Shown: one piece after another, positions 36,391 to 46,506 of the stretch
Layout: each line of letters starts with the position of its first letter
How positions within the stretch are numbered: the stretch's first letter is position 1
NCBI RefSeq assembly: GCF_963678195.1
Contig: NZ_OY782759.1
Coordinates: 1,860,001 to 1,924,000 of the forward strand
Direction: 5' to 3'
Origin: an uncultured Hyphomonas sp.
GTDB taxonomy: Bacteria; Pseudomonadota; Alphaproteobacteria; Caulobacterales; Hyphomonadaceae
Length of the DNA stretch: 64,000 bases
Translations under genes and position numbers: made by a program
Notes under the pieces: generated by a model
The model's input: the letters and a program-made list of their open reading frames with translations, nothing else
Databases searched by the model: none
What the model was told of the DNA's origin: nothing

Positions 36391-38229
36391 ATGACCAAAC
36401 TCCATCCGAAAATCGCCGAAGTCACTGAACGTATCCGAGAGAGGTCAGCTGAGTCCCGGGCTGCGTATCTGGAGATGATCCGTGCCCGGCGGCCGGATGG
36501 GTTTGCCCGGGGGCGTCTGACTGAGGGCAATCTTGCGCATGCCTCGGCTGGCTGCGCCGTGATTGAAAAGACCCAGCTGCTTGGCGCAGGCTGGCCCAAT
36601 ATCGGCATCATCACGGCCTACAATGACATGCTGTCGGCGCATGCCCCGTTTGAGCATTATCCCGAAATCATCCGCGAGGCCGCCCGAGAAGTGAATGCTG
36701 TCGCGCAAGTGGCGGGCGGCGTGCCGGCCATGTGCGATGGGGTAACGCAAGGCCAGCAAGGCATGGAGCTGTCCCTGTTCTCGCGGGATGTGATTGCCAT
36801 GGCATCGGCGGTCGGCCTCAGTCATGATGTTTTCGATGCAGCCTTGCATCTGGGGGTCTGCGACAAGATCGTTCCGGGACTGGTCATCGCTGCCCTGCGC
36901 TTCGGCTGGATCCCTTCCATCTTTGTGCCGGCCGGGCCGATGCCATCCGGGCTTCCCAATCCGGAAAAGGTCCGTATACGGCAATTGTTTGCAGAAGGAA
37001 AGGTAGATCGGAGTGCGCTGCTCAAGGCGGAAGCGGAAAGCTATCATGCACAGGGCACCTGCACCTTCTACGGCACGGCCAATTCCAACCAGATGCTGAT
37101 GGAGGTCATGGGCTTCCATCTGCCAGGCGCTGCCTTCACCAATCCCGGCACACCGCTGCGGACGGCGCTGACAAAAGCAGCGACTCATCGCGCTGCGGCA
37201 ATCACCTCTCAGGGGGAGAATTACCTGCCAGCCGGCGAACTCATCGACGAGCGCTCGATCGTCAACGGCATTGTCGGTCTTATGGCGACCGGAGGTTCAA
37301 CCAATCATGCCCTGCACATTCCAGCCATGGCCGCTGCGGCAGGCTTGATCGTGACGCTGGAAGATTTTGCAGACATCAGTCAGGTCACGCCATTGCTGAC
37401 CCGGATCTATCCGAATGGGCCAGCTGACGTGAATCATTTCCACGCAGCGGGCGGCATGGGCTTCGTGGTGCGCGAACTGCTTTGCGCCGGCCTTATGAAT
37501 GGCGAGGCCCGAGGGGTCGCCGGGCCGATTTCGGACTATTCTCACGAACCGTTCCTGGACGGCGACAAGGTCTCCTGGCGGCCAGCCCCTGAAGAAAGTG
37601 GGGATCACGACATTATTCGGCCAGCCAGCGATCCGTTTTCGTCAGATGGCGGACTTAGGCTGATGACAGGGCCGCTCGGACGCGGTGTCTCCAAAGTCTC
37701 TGCCGTCAAGCCGGACAAGCGTGTGCTCGAAGCGCCGGCGATTGTTTTCGAATCCCAGGAGGCGTTGAAAGAAGCCTTCGAGGCGGGGCGCCTCGACCGG
37801 GATTTCATCGCCGTCGTTCGCTTTCAGGGGCCGGCGGCAAATGGCATGCCGGAACTGCACAGTCTGACGCCGCCACTTGGTGTGCTGCAGGACCGGGGCT
37901 TCAGGGTGGCGCTCGTCACCGATGGCCGTATGTCTGGCGCCAGCGGCAAGGTGCCGTCGGCCATTCATGTCAGTCCGGAAGCGGCACGTGGCGGCCCGCT
38001 GGCGCGGGTTCGTGATGGTGATGTCATCGTGTTCGATGCGGAAACGGGCACACTCGGCATCAAGGTTGACCCTGCGGAGTTTGCAGCCCGTTCCCCGGCG
38101 GAGTTCCGGCCAAACGCATCGTCTGTGGGACTGGGCCGTGAGATGTTCTCCTATTTCCGGCAAATGAGCGGGACGGCAGACACCGGTGCCAGCCAGTTCG
38201 ATTTCGTCGACAGGGAGGCAGAGCATTGA
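36391..38229 (+). CDS. edd: Phosphogluconate dehydratase
   Basis: Dehydrates 6-phosphogluconate to KDPG; an iron-sulfur enzyme of the IlvD/Edd family. 612 aa. Cluster-ligand cysteines appear in [25 protein letters not shown] and the [15 protein letters not shown] block; the C-terminal [16 protein letters not shown] fits the active site. It ends overlapping glk (ATGA-type, 38226-38229). Edd rather than IlvD is certain from the neighbours and from the [12 protein letters not shown] motif. Confidence 0.97.
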   Translation: MTKLHPKIAEVTERIRERSAESRAAYLEMIRARRPDGFARGRLTEGNLAHASAGCAVIEKTQLLGAGWPNIGIITAYNDMLSAHAPFEHYPEIIREAAREVNAVAQVAGGVPAMCDGVTQGQQGMELSLFSRDVIAMASAVGLSHDVFDAALHLGVCDKIVPGLVIAALRFGWIPSIFVPAGPMPSGLPNPEKVRIRQLFAEGKVDRSALLKAEAESYHAQGTCTFYGTANSNQMLMEVMGFHLPGAAFTNPGTPLRTALTKAATHRAAAITSQGENYLPAGELIDERSIVNGIVGLMATGGSTNHALHIPAMAAAAGLIVTLEDFADISQVTPLLTRIYPNGPADVNHFHAAGGMGFVVRELLCAGLMNGEARGVAGPISDYSHEPFLDGDKVSWRPAPEESGDHDIIRPASDPFSSDGGLRLMTGPLGRGVSKVSAVKPDKRVLEAPAIVFESQEALKEAFEAGRLDRDFIAVVRFQGPAANGMPELHSLTPPLGVLQDRGFRVALVTDGRMSGASGKVPSAIHVSPEAARGGPLARVRDGDVIVFDAETGTLGIKVDPAEFAARSPAEFRPNASSVGLGREMFSYFRQMSGTADTGASQFDFVDREAEH

Positions 38230-39188
38230 GCGAAGACATTCTGGTGGGAGATGTCGGCGGAACGCATGTCCGCTTTGCCATAGCTCACCGGCGGGGGGGC
38301 AAGATCGTTACCGGCAACTTCGAAAAGTTCGCTGGAGACGATTTTGATGGGTTTGACGATGTGCTGTCCGCTTATCTTGATCAAGCAGGCGCCCCCGTCA
38401 GCCGGGCCTGCTTTGCGCTCGCAGGGCCGGTAAGGCAGGGTGAAGTCACGCTGACCAATCGCGGCTGGCATGTGTCGGAGCAGGCATTGCAAACCCGGTT
38501 CGGCTTCAGCGACGCGAAGCTGATCAATGATTTCACCGCGATGGCACGCGCGGTGCCGGAGTTTGATCAGGATCGTTTCGAACAGATCCTGCCCGGGACG
38601 CCGGAGCCAGAGGCGCCGGTCATTGTCGCCGGGCCGGGCACGGGCTTCGGTGTGGCCACGCTGATTCCGGATCGCGGCGACTGGAACGTCCTGACCGGGG
38701 AAGGCGGGCACATGGCCTTCGCGCCCCGTAGTGAGCTGGAGTTTCAGCTGGCAGGCATCCTCCTCAGGAAATTCGGTTATGTGTCCAACGAACTGGTGGC
38801 ATCCGGGACGGGATTGCTGCCCGTCCATGAAGCGTTTTGCGAGATTTACAGCCGTCCGGTCGAAGAGGTATCGCCTGCCGGGATGCGGGAGCGCGCGGAT
38901 GCGGGCGACGAGATGTACGTCCAGCTCATTCTCGTGCGGGCCTGTGCAGTGATGGGGGCGGTAGGAGACCTCGCGCTGGCCAATGGCGCGCTTGGGGGCG
39001 TCGTGCTGGCAGGCGGCGTGACGGAGCGGATCGTTGATTTCCTGCGGAGGCCTGAAGCGACCGAACGGTTCCGGGCGCGCGGGCCCATGAGCGAATTTCT
39101 CGAAAACTGCCCGGTCGTTCTGATGAAGGATCCGGAAGCGCCGCTGATCGGGGCTGCGGCATATTATGACCAGGAGCTACGCACATGA
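38226..39188 (+). CDS. glk: Glucokinase
   Basis: Phosphorylates glucose with ATP, supplying zwf. 320 aa of the proteobacterial glucokinase family: phosphate motif [12 protein letters not shown] near the start, [27 protein letters not shown] and [12 protein letters not shown]. The start overlaps the edd stop and the end overlaps eda, so translation is coupled. Its presence inside the operon suggests free glucose enters the cell or is released by the upstream GH13 enzyme. Confidence 0.95.
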   Translation: MSEDILVGDVGGTHVRFAIAHRRGGKIVTGNFEKFAGDDFDGFDDVLSAYLDQAGAPVSRACFALAGPVRQGEVTLTNRGWHVSEQALQTRFGFSDAKLINDFTAMARAVPEFDQDRFEQILPGTPEPEAPVIVAGPGTGFGVATLIPDRGDWNVLTGEGGHMAFAPRSELEFQLAGILLRKFGYVSNELVASGTGLLPVHEAFCEIYSRPVEEVSPAGMRERADAGDEMYVQLILVRACAVMGAVGDLALANGALGGVVLAGGVTERIVDFLRRPEATERFRARGPMSEFLENCPVVLMKDPEAPLIGAAAYYDQELRT

Positions 39189-39826
39189 CTTCGTCTCTTA
39201 CAGCCCTGAGGCTTGCAGTCGCAAAAGCGCCCATTGTTCCCGTGCTTGTGTTGAGTGACGTCGGGCAGGCCGCCCCGCTTGCGAAGGCCTTGCTGGAAGG
39301 TGGTTTAACCACTGCAGAAGTCACGCTTCGGACGCCGGCGGGGATTGGGGCGATTGCGGCGATGAAGGCGGCGGCGCCGGAGCTGCTGGTGGGGGCTGGG
39401 ACGGTGCTGAGCGGCGAGGATGTGTGCAAGTCGGTGGAGGCGGGGGCGGATTTCCTTGTCTCGCCGGGTATGAGCCCCGGCCTGCTGGAGGCGCTGGGCA
39501 AGCATAAGCCGCTGATGATTCCTGGCGTGGCCACGGCGAGCGAGGCGATGAGTCGGCACGAGGAAGGCTTTGAAATGCTGAAGCTTTTCCCGGCCAACAT
39601 CGCTGGCGGCGTGCCGGCGCTGAAGGCGCTGGCCGGGCCTTTGCCGCATCTTCAGTTCATGCCGACGGGCGGTGTGAGTGCCGAAAATGCCGGGGAATAT
39701 CTGGCGCTGAAGAACGTTATCGCTGTCGGTGGGTCGTGGGTGGCGACACAGGCCGACGTCGATTCCGGCGACTGGGATGGCATCTCGCGCAAGGCCAGGG
39801 CGGCACTTAGCGCGATCAGCTCATGA
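39185..39826 (+). CDS. eda: KDPG aldolase
   Basis: Splits 2-keto-3-deoxy-6-phosphogluconate into pyruvate and glyceraldehyde-3-phosphate (class I). 213 aa; Schiff-base Lys133 in MLKLFPANIAGG, Glu45 in AEVTLRT, and the phosphate-binding FMPTGGVSAENAGEYL segment. Last gene of the Entner-Doudoroff operon, overlapping glk by 4 bp. It is convergent with purB. Confidence 0.96.
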   Translation: MTSSLTALRLAVAKAPIVPVLVLSDVGQAAPLAKALLEGGLTTAEVTLRTPAGIGAIAAMKAAAPELLVGAGTVLSGEDVCKSVEAGADFLVSPGMSPGLLEALGKHKPLMIPGVATASEAMSRHEEGFEMLKLFPANIAGGVPALKALAGPLPHLQFMPTGGVSAENAGEYLALKNVIAVGGSWVATQADVDSGDWDGISRKARAALSAISS

Positions 39827-39867
39827 CCATACCGGACTTGGCCGGACCAGTGCGGACCGGCAGGTGA

Positions 39868-41166
39868 CTAGGAGCGACCGAAAACGCGCTCGAAAATCGT
39901 GTCGACCTGCTTGAAGTGATAGTCTAGGTCGAAGAGGTCCTCGAGCTGTTCCTTCGTGAGTTTCGCCATCACGTCTTCGTCCTTCTGGAGCAGTTCCAGA
40001 AGCGGGCCTTCGCCGCCCCAGGTCTTCATCGCGTTGCGCTGGACCATCCGGTAGGAGTCTTCCCGGCTGTTACCGGCTTCGACGAGGGCGAGCAGGATGC
40101 GCTGCGAATTGTGCAGGCCGCCCATGGAGTTCAGCGTCTTCAGCATCCGTTCCGGATAGACGACGAGATTTTCCACGACACCGGCCAGGCGGTGCAGGGC
40201 GAAGTCGAGATGGACGGTTGCGTCCGGGCCGATGCCGCGCTCGACGGAGGAGTGCGAAATGTCCCGCTCATGCCAGAGGGCGACGTTTTCGAGGGCCGGC
40301 GTTACGGCGGAGCGCACGAGACGGGCGAGGCCGGTCAGGTTTTCGGTCAGAACCGGGTTGCGCTTGTGCGGCATAGCGGATGAGCCCTTCTGGCCAGCCG
40401 AGAAGTATTCTTCGGCTTCCAGCACTTCCGTGCGCTGAAGGTGGCGCACTTCCGTGGCGAGGCGTTCGATCGAGGACGCGATCACGCCCAGCACGGCAAA
40501 GTACATCGCATGCCGGTCGCGCGGAATGACCTGCGTCGAGACCGGCTCAATGGCGAGGCCCAGCTTCTCGGCGACATGGGCTTCGATTTTCGGGTCGATA
40601 TTGGCAAAAGTGCCGACGGCGCCGGAGATGGCGCAGGTGGCGACTTCTTCCCGGGCGATCAGCAGGCGCGTGCGGGCGCGCTGAAATTCGGCATGGAAGG
40701 TGGCGAGCTTGACGCCGAACGTCGTCGGTTCGGCGTGGATGCCGTGGCTGCGCCCGATGGTCGGGGTCAGCTTGTGCTCGAAGGCGCGCTTTTCGAGGGC
40801 CGCGAGTACGCGATCGATGCCTGTCAGCAACAGGTCAGCGGCGCGCACCATTTGAACGTTCAGGCAGGTGTCGAGCACGTCGGATGAGGTCATGCCGAGG
40901 TGCAGGAAGCGGGCAGGCTCACCGACATGTTCGGCGACATTGGTCAGGAAGGCGATGACGTCATGCTTCACTTCCCGTTCGATCTCGTCGATCCGGTCCA
41001 CCTCGAAGGCGGCCTTCTCGCGCACGGCCGCGGTGGTGCCTTCCGGGATGATGCCGAGGTTTTCCATGGCCTCTGCGGCGAGGGTCTCGATTTCGAGCCA
41101 GATGCCGAAGCGGGATTCCGGGGACCAGATGGCAGCCATTTCGGGACGGGTGTAACGGGGGATCAT
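39868..41166 (-). CDS. purB: Adenylosuccinate lyase
   Basis: Two steps of purine synthesis: SAICAR to AICAR and adenylosuccinate to AMP. 432 aa of the fumarase/aspartase superfamily. Catalytic His in GRSHGIHAEPTTFG (about 138-151), signature GSSAMPHKRNP at 261-271 with the mobile loop serine. Start ATG 41166. It is divergent from the secreted repeat-protein gene, with 229 bp between them in which I see no further gene. Confidence 0.97.
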   Translation of the reverse strand: MIPRYTRPEMAAIWSPESRFGIWLEIETLAAEAMENLGIIPEGTTAAVREKAAFEVDRIDEIEREVKHDVIAFLTNVAEHVGEPARFLHLGMTSSDVLDTCLNVQMVRAADLLLTGIDRVLAALEKRAFEHKLTPTIGRSHGIHAEPTTFGVKLATFHAEFQRARTRLLIAREEVATCAISGAVGTFANIDPKIEAHVAEKLGLAIEPVSTQVIPRDRHAMYFAVLGVIASSIERLATEVRHLQRTEVLEAEEYFSAGQKGSSAMPHKRNPVLTENLTGLARLVRSAVTPALENVALWHERDISHSSVERGIGPDATVHLDFALHRLAGVVENLVVYPERMLKTLNSMGGLHNSQRILLALVEAGNSREDSYRMVQRNAMKTWGGEGPLLELLQKDEDVMAKLTKEQLEDLFDLDYHFKQVDTIFERVFGRS

Positions 41167-41395
41167 GCGCGCATTCCTGATTTTTGGGCCGGATTGTTCG
41201 CGCCCCTAATACGCCGAACCGTCTGGTTTGCCACCCCCTGTGGCAGGCGGCGCGCTTGCCGGAAAACCCGATCCCCGCGATGGATAGGCATACGCCGGAT
41301 TGGCGAAGTGTGTGGCCGCCCGGATAGGGTTACGCTAAGTTGAAGCCGCATGATCGCTTTCAGAAGGAGGCGGCCAGTGTTGAGGGGGACATGGA

Positions 41396-42352
41396 ATGAG
41401 CAGAATTCTCATCTTGTCGGCAGCCGGTCTTGCGCTGGCCGGGGGCGCCATTGCGCAGGGCACCGGCGACTATCCGGCTGATGCGGCGCCTGGGTCCTGC
41501 TATGCCCGGGTCCTGATTCCCGAAACTTATGAAATCCAGACCGAGCAAGTGCTGGATCAGCCAGAGCACACAGAAGCGCGCGTGATCCCGGCAACCTATG
41601 AGACCGTGGTCCAGCGGGTGATGGTGAAGGAGCAGGCGCTGACCTATCGCGTGGTGCCGCCGGTCTATGAAATCGAGACCGAACAGCTGTTGATCGTCCC
41701 GGAGCAGACCGAGACGGTGGTGATTCCGGCCGAGTACGAGACTTTCACCGAACAGGTTCTGGTGCGCCCGGCCTATGTCACCTGGAAACCCGGTGCTGGG
41801 CTGTTCGGGCGCCAGCCGTCAGGTGAGGGCGATGTCACGCTCGCCACAGGGGAGGTTCTCTGCCGTGTGGAAGTCCCGGCGCAGTACGATACGGTGAGCC
41901 GGACACGCCTGAAAACGCCGGAACGTGTTGAAACAAGGGTGATTCCCGCTCGTTTCCGAACAATTGAGCGGCAGGTCCTGCGGGAACCGGCCCAAATGGT
42001 CGAGGAAATCCTCCCGGCTGAATACGAGGACGTTGAGGTCCAGCGCCTTGTGACGCCGGAACAACAGGAAACGATTGTCGTACCGGCCACTTACAAGACG
42101 ATCGAGAAGCGGACCGTCACCGGTGGCGGAACGGTCGAGTGGCGGGAAGTCCTGTGTGATTCCAATGCAACAGAAGCCAAGATCGCCGAAGTGCAGCGAG
42201 CGCTCGCGGCCAAAGGGTATAATGTTCAGGCCGATGGCGTTTTCGGCCCGGCGACGCTGAATGCGATGGAAGGCTGGCAGGAAAAAAACGGCCTGCCGGT
42301 GGGATATCTGACAATCGGGACGGTTGAGTCGCTTGGTGTTTCGCCCGACTAG
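41396..42352 (+). CDS. Secreted repeat protein with peptidoglycan-binding domain
   Basis: A 318-aa exported protein. Signal peptide about residues 1-20 with cleavage after AIA. Residues about 38-245 are built of about seven degenerate repeats with the core V-I-P-A-x-Y-E-T followed by x-x-Q-V-L-V-x-P-E (for example VIPAEYETFTEQVLVRP and VVPATYKTIEKRTV). The C-terminal ~60 residues are a PG_binding_1 domain (KIAEVQRALAAKGYNVQADG, then GPATLNAM). The repeats look like a beta-rich stalk. It probably sits in the periplasm bound to the cell wall; function unknown. Confidence 0.8.
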   Translation: MSRILILSAAGLALAGGAIAQGTGDYPADAAPGSCYARVLIPETYEIQTEQVLDQPEHTEARVIPATYETVVQRVMVKEQALTYRVVPPVYEIETEQLLIVPEQTETVVIPAEYETFTEQVLVRPAYVTWKPGAGLFGRQPSGEGDVTLATGEVLCRVEVPAQYDTVSRTRLKTPERVETRVIPARFRTIERQVLREPAQMVEEILPAEYEDVEVQRLVTPEQQETIVVPATYKTIEKRTVTGGGTVEWREVLCDSNATEAKIAEVQRALAAKGYNVQADGVFGPATLNAMEGWQEKNGLPVGYLTIGTVESLGVSPD

Positions 42353-42501
42353 CTGAGATTTGGCGGATATTTGGGGGCAGGCGTGCCTTCCGGACGGGCA
42401 ATTGTCGCCATCAGCCGTGACGCACAGCCGCACATACAGGCCCGTGAGGTGGCCGAAAGCAGACTTTAAGATAAGTCTCACCGTTATGTGGCGTGGATGT
42501 G

Positions 42502-42530
42502 TTGCGTGGATGGCAAAACCGTCCTAATCC
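42502..42530 (+). promoter_or_regulatory. Possible promoter of the nuo operon
   Basis: TTGCGT (42502-42507) and TAATCC (42525-42530) with a 17-nt spacer, 31 nt before nuoA. The -10 is a weak match. The 209-bp gap upstream of nuoA holds nothing else I can support. Confidence 0.28.
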
Positions 42531-42561
42531 GGCGCCAGCACAGGCTAGGAGGCCCTCTCTC

Positions 42562-42936
42562 ATGTCGGACATCGAACGGCTGGCGCTCGACTATCTACCG
42601 GTCATCATCTTTCTGGTGATTGGTGCCGTGATTTCGGGCCTTTTCGTGGTTGGCTCATTGCTGCTGGCCCCATCCGAGCCCGACCCGGAGAAAAACTCCG
42701 CTTATGAGTGCGGTTTCAACGCCTTTGACGACGCCCGTATGAAGTTTGACGTCCGGTTCTACCTGGTCGCCATCCTGTTCATCATCTTCGACCTTGAAGT
42801 GGCCTTCCTGTTCCCGTGGGCGATCAGCCTCGGCAAGATCGGATTGCTCGGCTTCTGGTCGATGGTTGTCTTCCTGGGTGTCCTGACCGTTGGCTTCATC
42901 TACGAATGGCGCCGTGGCGCGCTGGAGTGGGAATAA
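42562..42936 (+). CDS. nuoA: NADH-quinone oxidoreductase subunit A
   Basis: Membrane subunit of complex I near the quinone site. 124 aa with three membrane helices; the conserved loop [21 protein letters not shown] between helices 1 and 2 carries the key Cys, and Asp/Glu lie in the second helix ([11 protein letters not shown]). Start ATG 42562, after TAGGAGG. Its TAA overlaps the nuoB start (TAATG). First gene of the 14-gene operon nuoABCDEFGHIJKLMN. Confidence 0.97.
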   Translation: MSDIERLALDYLPVIIFLVIGAVISGLFVVGSLLLAPSEPDPEKNSAYECGFNAFDDARMKFDVRFYLVAILFIIFDLEVAFLFPWAISLGKIGLLGFWSMVVFLGVLTVGFIYEWRRGALEWE

Positions 42937-43505
42937 TGGCCGAAGACTTCAAGACATATGCCCTCGGCGGCGCCCGTTCGGGCGTTGAAGGCGGGTTCAA
43001 GCCGGGGCAGGACGATCCGTTCTATTCGGGCCTGTCCGATCAGCTGGCGGACAAGGGCTATTTCACGGCCGCGGCTGACGATCTGATCGCCTGGGCGCGA
43101 ACTGGCTCCCTGATGTGGATGACCTTCGGGCTCGCCTGCTGCGCCGTTGAAATGATGCACGCCGGTAACCCGCGCTACGACCTTGAGCGCTTCGGCATGG
43201 CGCCGCGCGGTTCACCCCGCCAGTCGGACGTGATGATCGTCGCCGGCACGCTGACCAACAAGATGGCCCCGGCCCTGCGCAAGGTCTACGACCAGATGCC
43301 GGAGCCGCGCTACGTGATCTCAATGGGCAGCTGCGCCAATGGCGGCGGCTATTACCATTACAGCTACAGCGTCGTGCGCGGCTGTGACCGGATCGTGCCG
43401 GTCGACATCTATATTCCGGGCTGTCCGCCCACCGCTGAGGCTCTCGTGTACGGCTTCCTGCAGCTGCAGAAGAAGATCCGCCGGGAAGGCTCGCTGGAGC
43501 GCTAG
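42936..43505 (+). CDS. nuoB: NADH-quinone oxidoreductase subunit B
   Basis: Carries the terminal iron-sulfur cluster N2 that hands electrons to quinone. 189 aa; the four cysteine ligands are visible in [20 protein letters not shown] and GCPPTAEAL. The N-terminal ~35 residues are a lineage-typical extension ([19 protein letters not shown]). Start ATG 42936 overlaps the nuoA stop. Confidence 0.98.
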   Translation: MAEDFKTYALGGARSGVEGGFKPGQDDPFYSGLSDQLADKGYFTAAADDLIAWARTGSLMWMTFGLACCAVEMMHAGNPRYDLERFGMAPRGSPRQSDVMIVAGTLTNKMAPALRKVYDQMPEPRYVISMGSCANGGGYYHYSYSVVRGCDRIVPVDIYIPGCPPTAEALVYGFLQLQKKIRREGSLER

Positions 43506-43514
43506 GGGAAAGAC

Positions 43515-44135
43515 ATGCTGAACCAGGACGCCATCGACGCCCTCAAGGATCTCGGCGAGCATATCGCCGCTTCGCGCGCGGATGCGGTGAAGAGCTTCCA
43601 CATGAACATGGATGAGCTGGTCGTGATGGCTGAGCGCGACCATATCGTGGGCCTGCTGCGCTTCCTGCGCGAAGATCCGCAATGCGATTTTGAAACGCTG
43701 ATCGACATCTGCGGCGTGGACTATCCGGAGCGCGGCGAGCGCTTCGAGGTCGTCTATCACCTGCTGTCGATGCACCTGAACCACCGTGTCCGGGTGCGCG
43801 TGTCGACCGACGAAGACACCGCCGTGCCAAGCGCCTGCGCCGTATGGCCGGCTGCCAACTGGTTCGAGCGCGAAGCCTTCGACATGTACGGCATCCAGTT
43901 CGCCGACCATCCGGACCTGCGCCGCATCCTCACCGACTATGGCTTTGAGGGCTATCCGCTGCGCAAGGACTTCCCGCTGACCGGCAATTACGAAGTCCGC
44001 TATGACGACCTTGAGAAGAAGGTGGTCTACGAGCCGGTGCAGCTGGTTCAGGAATACCGCAACTTTGACTTCCTCTCCCCGTGGGAGGGCATGACGTCCC
44101 AGATCCCCGGCGACGAGAAAGCGACGGAGTCGTAA
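43515..44135 (+). CDS. nuoC: NADH-quinone oxidoreductase subunit C
   Basis: 30-kDa subunit of the peripheral arm. 206 aa, with the signature [20 protein letters not shown] (split in the middle of the protein) and [20 protein letters not shown]. Not fused to NuoD, unlike the E. coli NuoCD. It lies 9 bp after nuoB and 3 bp before nuoD. Confidence 0.97.
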   Translation: MLNQDAIDALKDLGEHIAASRADAVKSFHMNMDELVVMAERDHIVGLLRFLREDPQCDFETLIDICGVDYPERGERFEVVYHLLSMHLNHRVRVRVSTDEDTAVPSACAVWPAANWFEREAFDMYGIQFADHPDLRRILTDYGFEGYPLRKDFPLTGNYEVRYDDLEKKVVYEPVQLVQEYRNFDFLSPWEGMTSQIPGDEKATES

Positions 44136-44138
44136 GAC

Positions 44139-45344
44139 ATGGCCGACACCGCTCACATCTCCGAAATGGAAGACCGCAAGTTCACGCTGAACTTCGGACC
44201 CCAGCACCCGGCGGCCCACGGCGTGCTGCGCATGATTCTCGATCTCGACGGCGAAGTCGTGACCCGCGTGGACAGCCATGTCGGCCTGCTCCACCGCGGC
44301 ACCGAGAAGCTGCTGGAGTACAAGACATACCTGCAGGGCATGCCGTATTTCGACCGGCTCGATTACTGCGCCCCGATGAACCAGGAACACGCCTGGTGCC
44401 TGGCCGTCGAGAAGCTGCTCGGCCTTGAAGTGCCGCGCCGCGGCAGCCTGATCCGCGTGCTCTATTCCGAAATCGGCCGGATCATGTCGCACATGCTGAA
44501 CGTGACCACGCAGGCCATGGACGTCGGCGCGCTGACCCCGATCACCTGGGGCTTCGAGGAGCGCGAGAAGCTGTGCGTCTTCTACGAACGCGCCTCCGGC
44601 AGCCGCATGCACGCGGCCTTCTTCCGCCCGGGCGGTGTCCACCAGGACCTGCCGCAGGCTCTGCTGGATGATATCGCCGAATGGTGTGAGCAGTTCCCGA
44701 AGAAGCTCGACCAGATCGAAGGCCTGATCACCGAGAACCGTATCTTCAAGCAGCGTAACGTCGATATCGGCGTTGTGGACGAGAAGACGATCATGGACTG
44801 GGGCTTCTCCGGCGTGATGGTCCGCGGATCCGGTTATGCCTGGGACCTGCGCCGCGCGCAGCCTTACGAGTGCTACAACGAGCTCGATTTCAAGGTTCCG
44901 GTTGGCCGCAACGGCGACAATTACGACCGCTATGTCTGCCGCATGGAAGAGATGCGCGAGTCGACCAAGATCATGCAGCAATGCATCGAGATCATGAACC
45001 GCGAAGGGCCGGGGGCGGTCCTGGCGAAGGGCTCGAAAGTGTCTCCGCCGCGCCGCGCTGAAATGAAGAACTCGATGGAAGCGCTGATCCATCACTTCAA
45101 GCTCTACACCGAAGGCTTCCACGTGCCGGAAGGTGAGGTCTACGCGGCCATCGAAGCCCCGAAGGGTGAGTTTGGCGTCTACCTCGTCTCCGATGGCACG
45201 AACCGCCCGTATCGCGCGAAGATCCGCGCGCCGGGCTATCCGCACCTTCAGGCGATGGATCACCTTTGCGTCGGCCACATGCTGGCCGATGTCTCGGCCG
45301 TTCTCGGGTCCCTCGATATTGTGTTCGGGGAGATCGACCGGTGA
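44139..45344 (+). CDS. nuoD: NADH-quinone oxidoreductase subunit D
   Basis: 49-kDa subunit forming the quinone pocket with NuoB. 401 aa. [13 protein letters not shown] with the quinone-site His, [14 protein letters not shown], and the C-terminal DPVFGEIDR-type ending (here DIVFGEIDR) are conserved. Its TGA overlaps the ATG of a 23-codon micro-ORF that leads into nuoE. Confidence 0.98.
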   Translation: MADTAHISEMEDRKFTLNFGPQHPAAHGVLRMILDLDGEVVTRVDSHVGLLHRGTEKLLEYKTYLQGMPYFDRLDYCAPMNQEHAWCLAVEKLLGLEVPRRGSLIRVLYSEIGRIMSHMLNVTTQAMDVGALTPITWGFEEREKLCVFYERASGSRMHAAFFRPGGVHQDLPQALLDDIAEWCEQFPKKLDQIEGLITENRIFKQRNVDIGVVDEKTIMDWGFSGVMVRGSGYAWDLRRAQPYECYNELDFKVPVGRNGDNYDRYVCRMEEMRESTKIMQQCIEIMNREGPGAVLAKGSKVSPPRRAEMKNSMEALIHHFKLYTEGFHVPEGEVYAAIEAPKGEFGVYLVSDGTNRPYRAKIRAPGYPHLQAMDHLCVGHMLADVSAVLGSLDIVFGEIDR

Positions 45345-45415
45345 TGTCCGCAGTAGAAATGTTTCATCCGTCTCAGGATGAAGCCAAAATGTATTTTGCA
45401 GGAAGGATCGAGTAG
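45344..45415 (+). CDS. 23-residue micro-ORF between nuoD and nuoE
   Basis: ATG 45344 overlaps the nuoD stop (TGATG) and its TAG overlaps the nuoE start (TAGTG at 45413-45417). The peptide begins [18 protein letters not shown] and is mildly acidic with no membrane segment. No family is recognised. Double stop-start overlap suggests it may be translated and couple nuoD to nuoE, or act as a small complex I accessory peptide; both are inference. Internal AGGAAGG at its 3' end also serves as the nuoE ribosome site. Confidence 0.4.
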   Translation: MSAVEMFHPSQDEAKMYFAGRIE

Positions 45416-46503
45416 TGGCACTGCGCCGTTTTGATCTTGAGGCTGGTGGCGATACATTCGCCTTCAAGCCGGAAACGGAAGAAAAGATTGCCTTCTGGCG
45501 GAACAAGTATCCGGCGGAAAAGCAGCGTTCGGCCGTCATCCCCATGCTGTGGCTTGCCCAGAAGGACAATGATGGCTGGCTGTCCGAGCCGGCCATGCGT
45601 GAAGTCGCGGACAGGCTGGAAATGCCCTACATCCGCGTCTACGAAGTCGCGACGTTCTACACGATGTTCCGCCTTCAGCCGGTCGGGAAGTATCACGTCC
45701 AGCTGTGCGGCACGACGCCGTGCCAGCTGCGCGGTGCGGACAAGCTGAAAGAAGTCTGCCAGCAGGAAATCGGTGACATCATGTATGTCACCGACGATGG
45801 CCGCCTGTCCTGGGAAGAGGTGGAATGCCTCGGCGCCTGCGTGAACGCCCCCATGGTGCAGATCAATGACGATTATTACGAAGACCTGACGCCGGAAACG
45901 CTGTCGCAGATCCTCGGCAAACTGAAGAATGGCGTCGAAGTTGCGCCAGGTCCGCAGATTGACCGCGTGAACAGCGCACCGGAAGGTGGCGCAACCACCC
46001 TCACCGATCCGGCCCTCTTTGACGGCAGCAAGAACGTTATCGACACGCTGCCCAACCTGCCGTCTGATGAGCCGGAGTCTTCCGAAGCCGAGGCAACCGG
46101 AAAGCCGGAAGCTGACGCGCCGACCAATACGAAGCGCGAAGAGCCCGTTGCGTCCAATACGAAAAAGACGCTGATCGATGCGGGCAAAAAGGTCGAAACG
46201 GGGGTGCGCCCGGATGCCGTGACCATCGACCCGGCTTCTTATGATGACCTGAAGCGCATCAAGGGCATCGGCCCGAAGAATGAAGACGCACTCAACGAAC
46301 TTGGCATCTATACGTTCAGGCAGATTGCCGAGTGGACGCCGGAAAATGTCGACTGGGTTGAAGACTTCATGAGCTTCCCCGGTCGGATTGAGCGCGAAGA
46401 CTGGATTGCCCAGGCCAAGACGCTGGCCGAGGGCGGCGAAACGGAATTCTCCAAGCGCGTGGATGCGGGCGATGTCCCCTCCAGCCAGGAAGATGAGGAC
46501 TAG
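45415..46503 (+). CDS. nuoE: NADH-quinone oxidoreductase subunit E with extra C-terminal domain
   Basis: 24-kDa subunit with the N1a [2Fe-2S] cluster; ligands Cys98, Cys103, Cys138 and Cys142. The core ends near residue 170. The full 362-aa protein then has an acidic, low-complexity linker (about 175-270, many E, A, T, K) and a helix-hairpin-helix-like domain (about 275-345: DDLKRIKGIGPKNEDALNE, TFRQIAEWTPENV). This more than doubles the usual 160-220 aa. Start GTG 45415, with GGAAGG upstream. Confidence 0.95.
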   Translation: MALRRFDLEAGGDTFAFKPETEEKIAFWRNKYPAEKQRSAVIPMLWLAQKDNDGWLSEPAMREVADRLEMPYIRVYEVATFYTMFRLQPVGKYHVQLCGTTPCQLRGADKLKEVCQQEIGDIMYVTDDGRLSWEEVECLGACVNAPMVQINDDYYEDLTPETLSQILGKLKNGVEVAPGPQIDRVNSAPEGGATTLTDPALFDGSKNVIDTLPNLPSDEPESSEAEATGKPEADAPTNTKREEPVASNTKKTLIDAGKKVETGVRPDAVTIDPASYDDLKRIKGIGPKNEDALNELGIYTFRQIAEWTPENVDWVEDFMSFPGRIEREDWIAQAKTLAEGGETEFSKRVDAGDVPSSQEDED

Positions 46504-46506
46504 GCC

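Noticed and set aside
43320-45596. A 758-codon minus-strand open frame
   Set aside because: Antisense to nuoB-nuoE, no recognisable protein and a composition typical of shadow frames.
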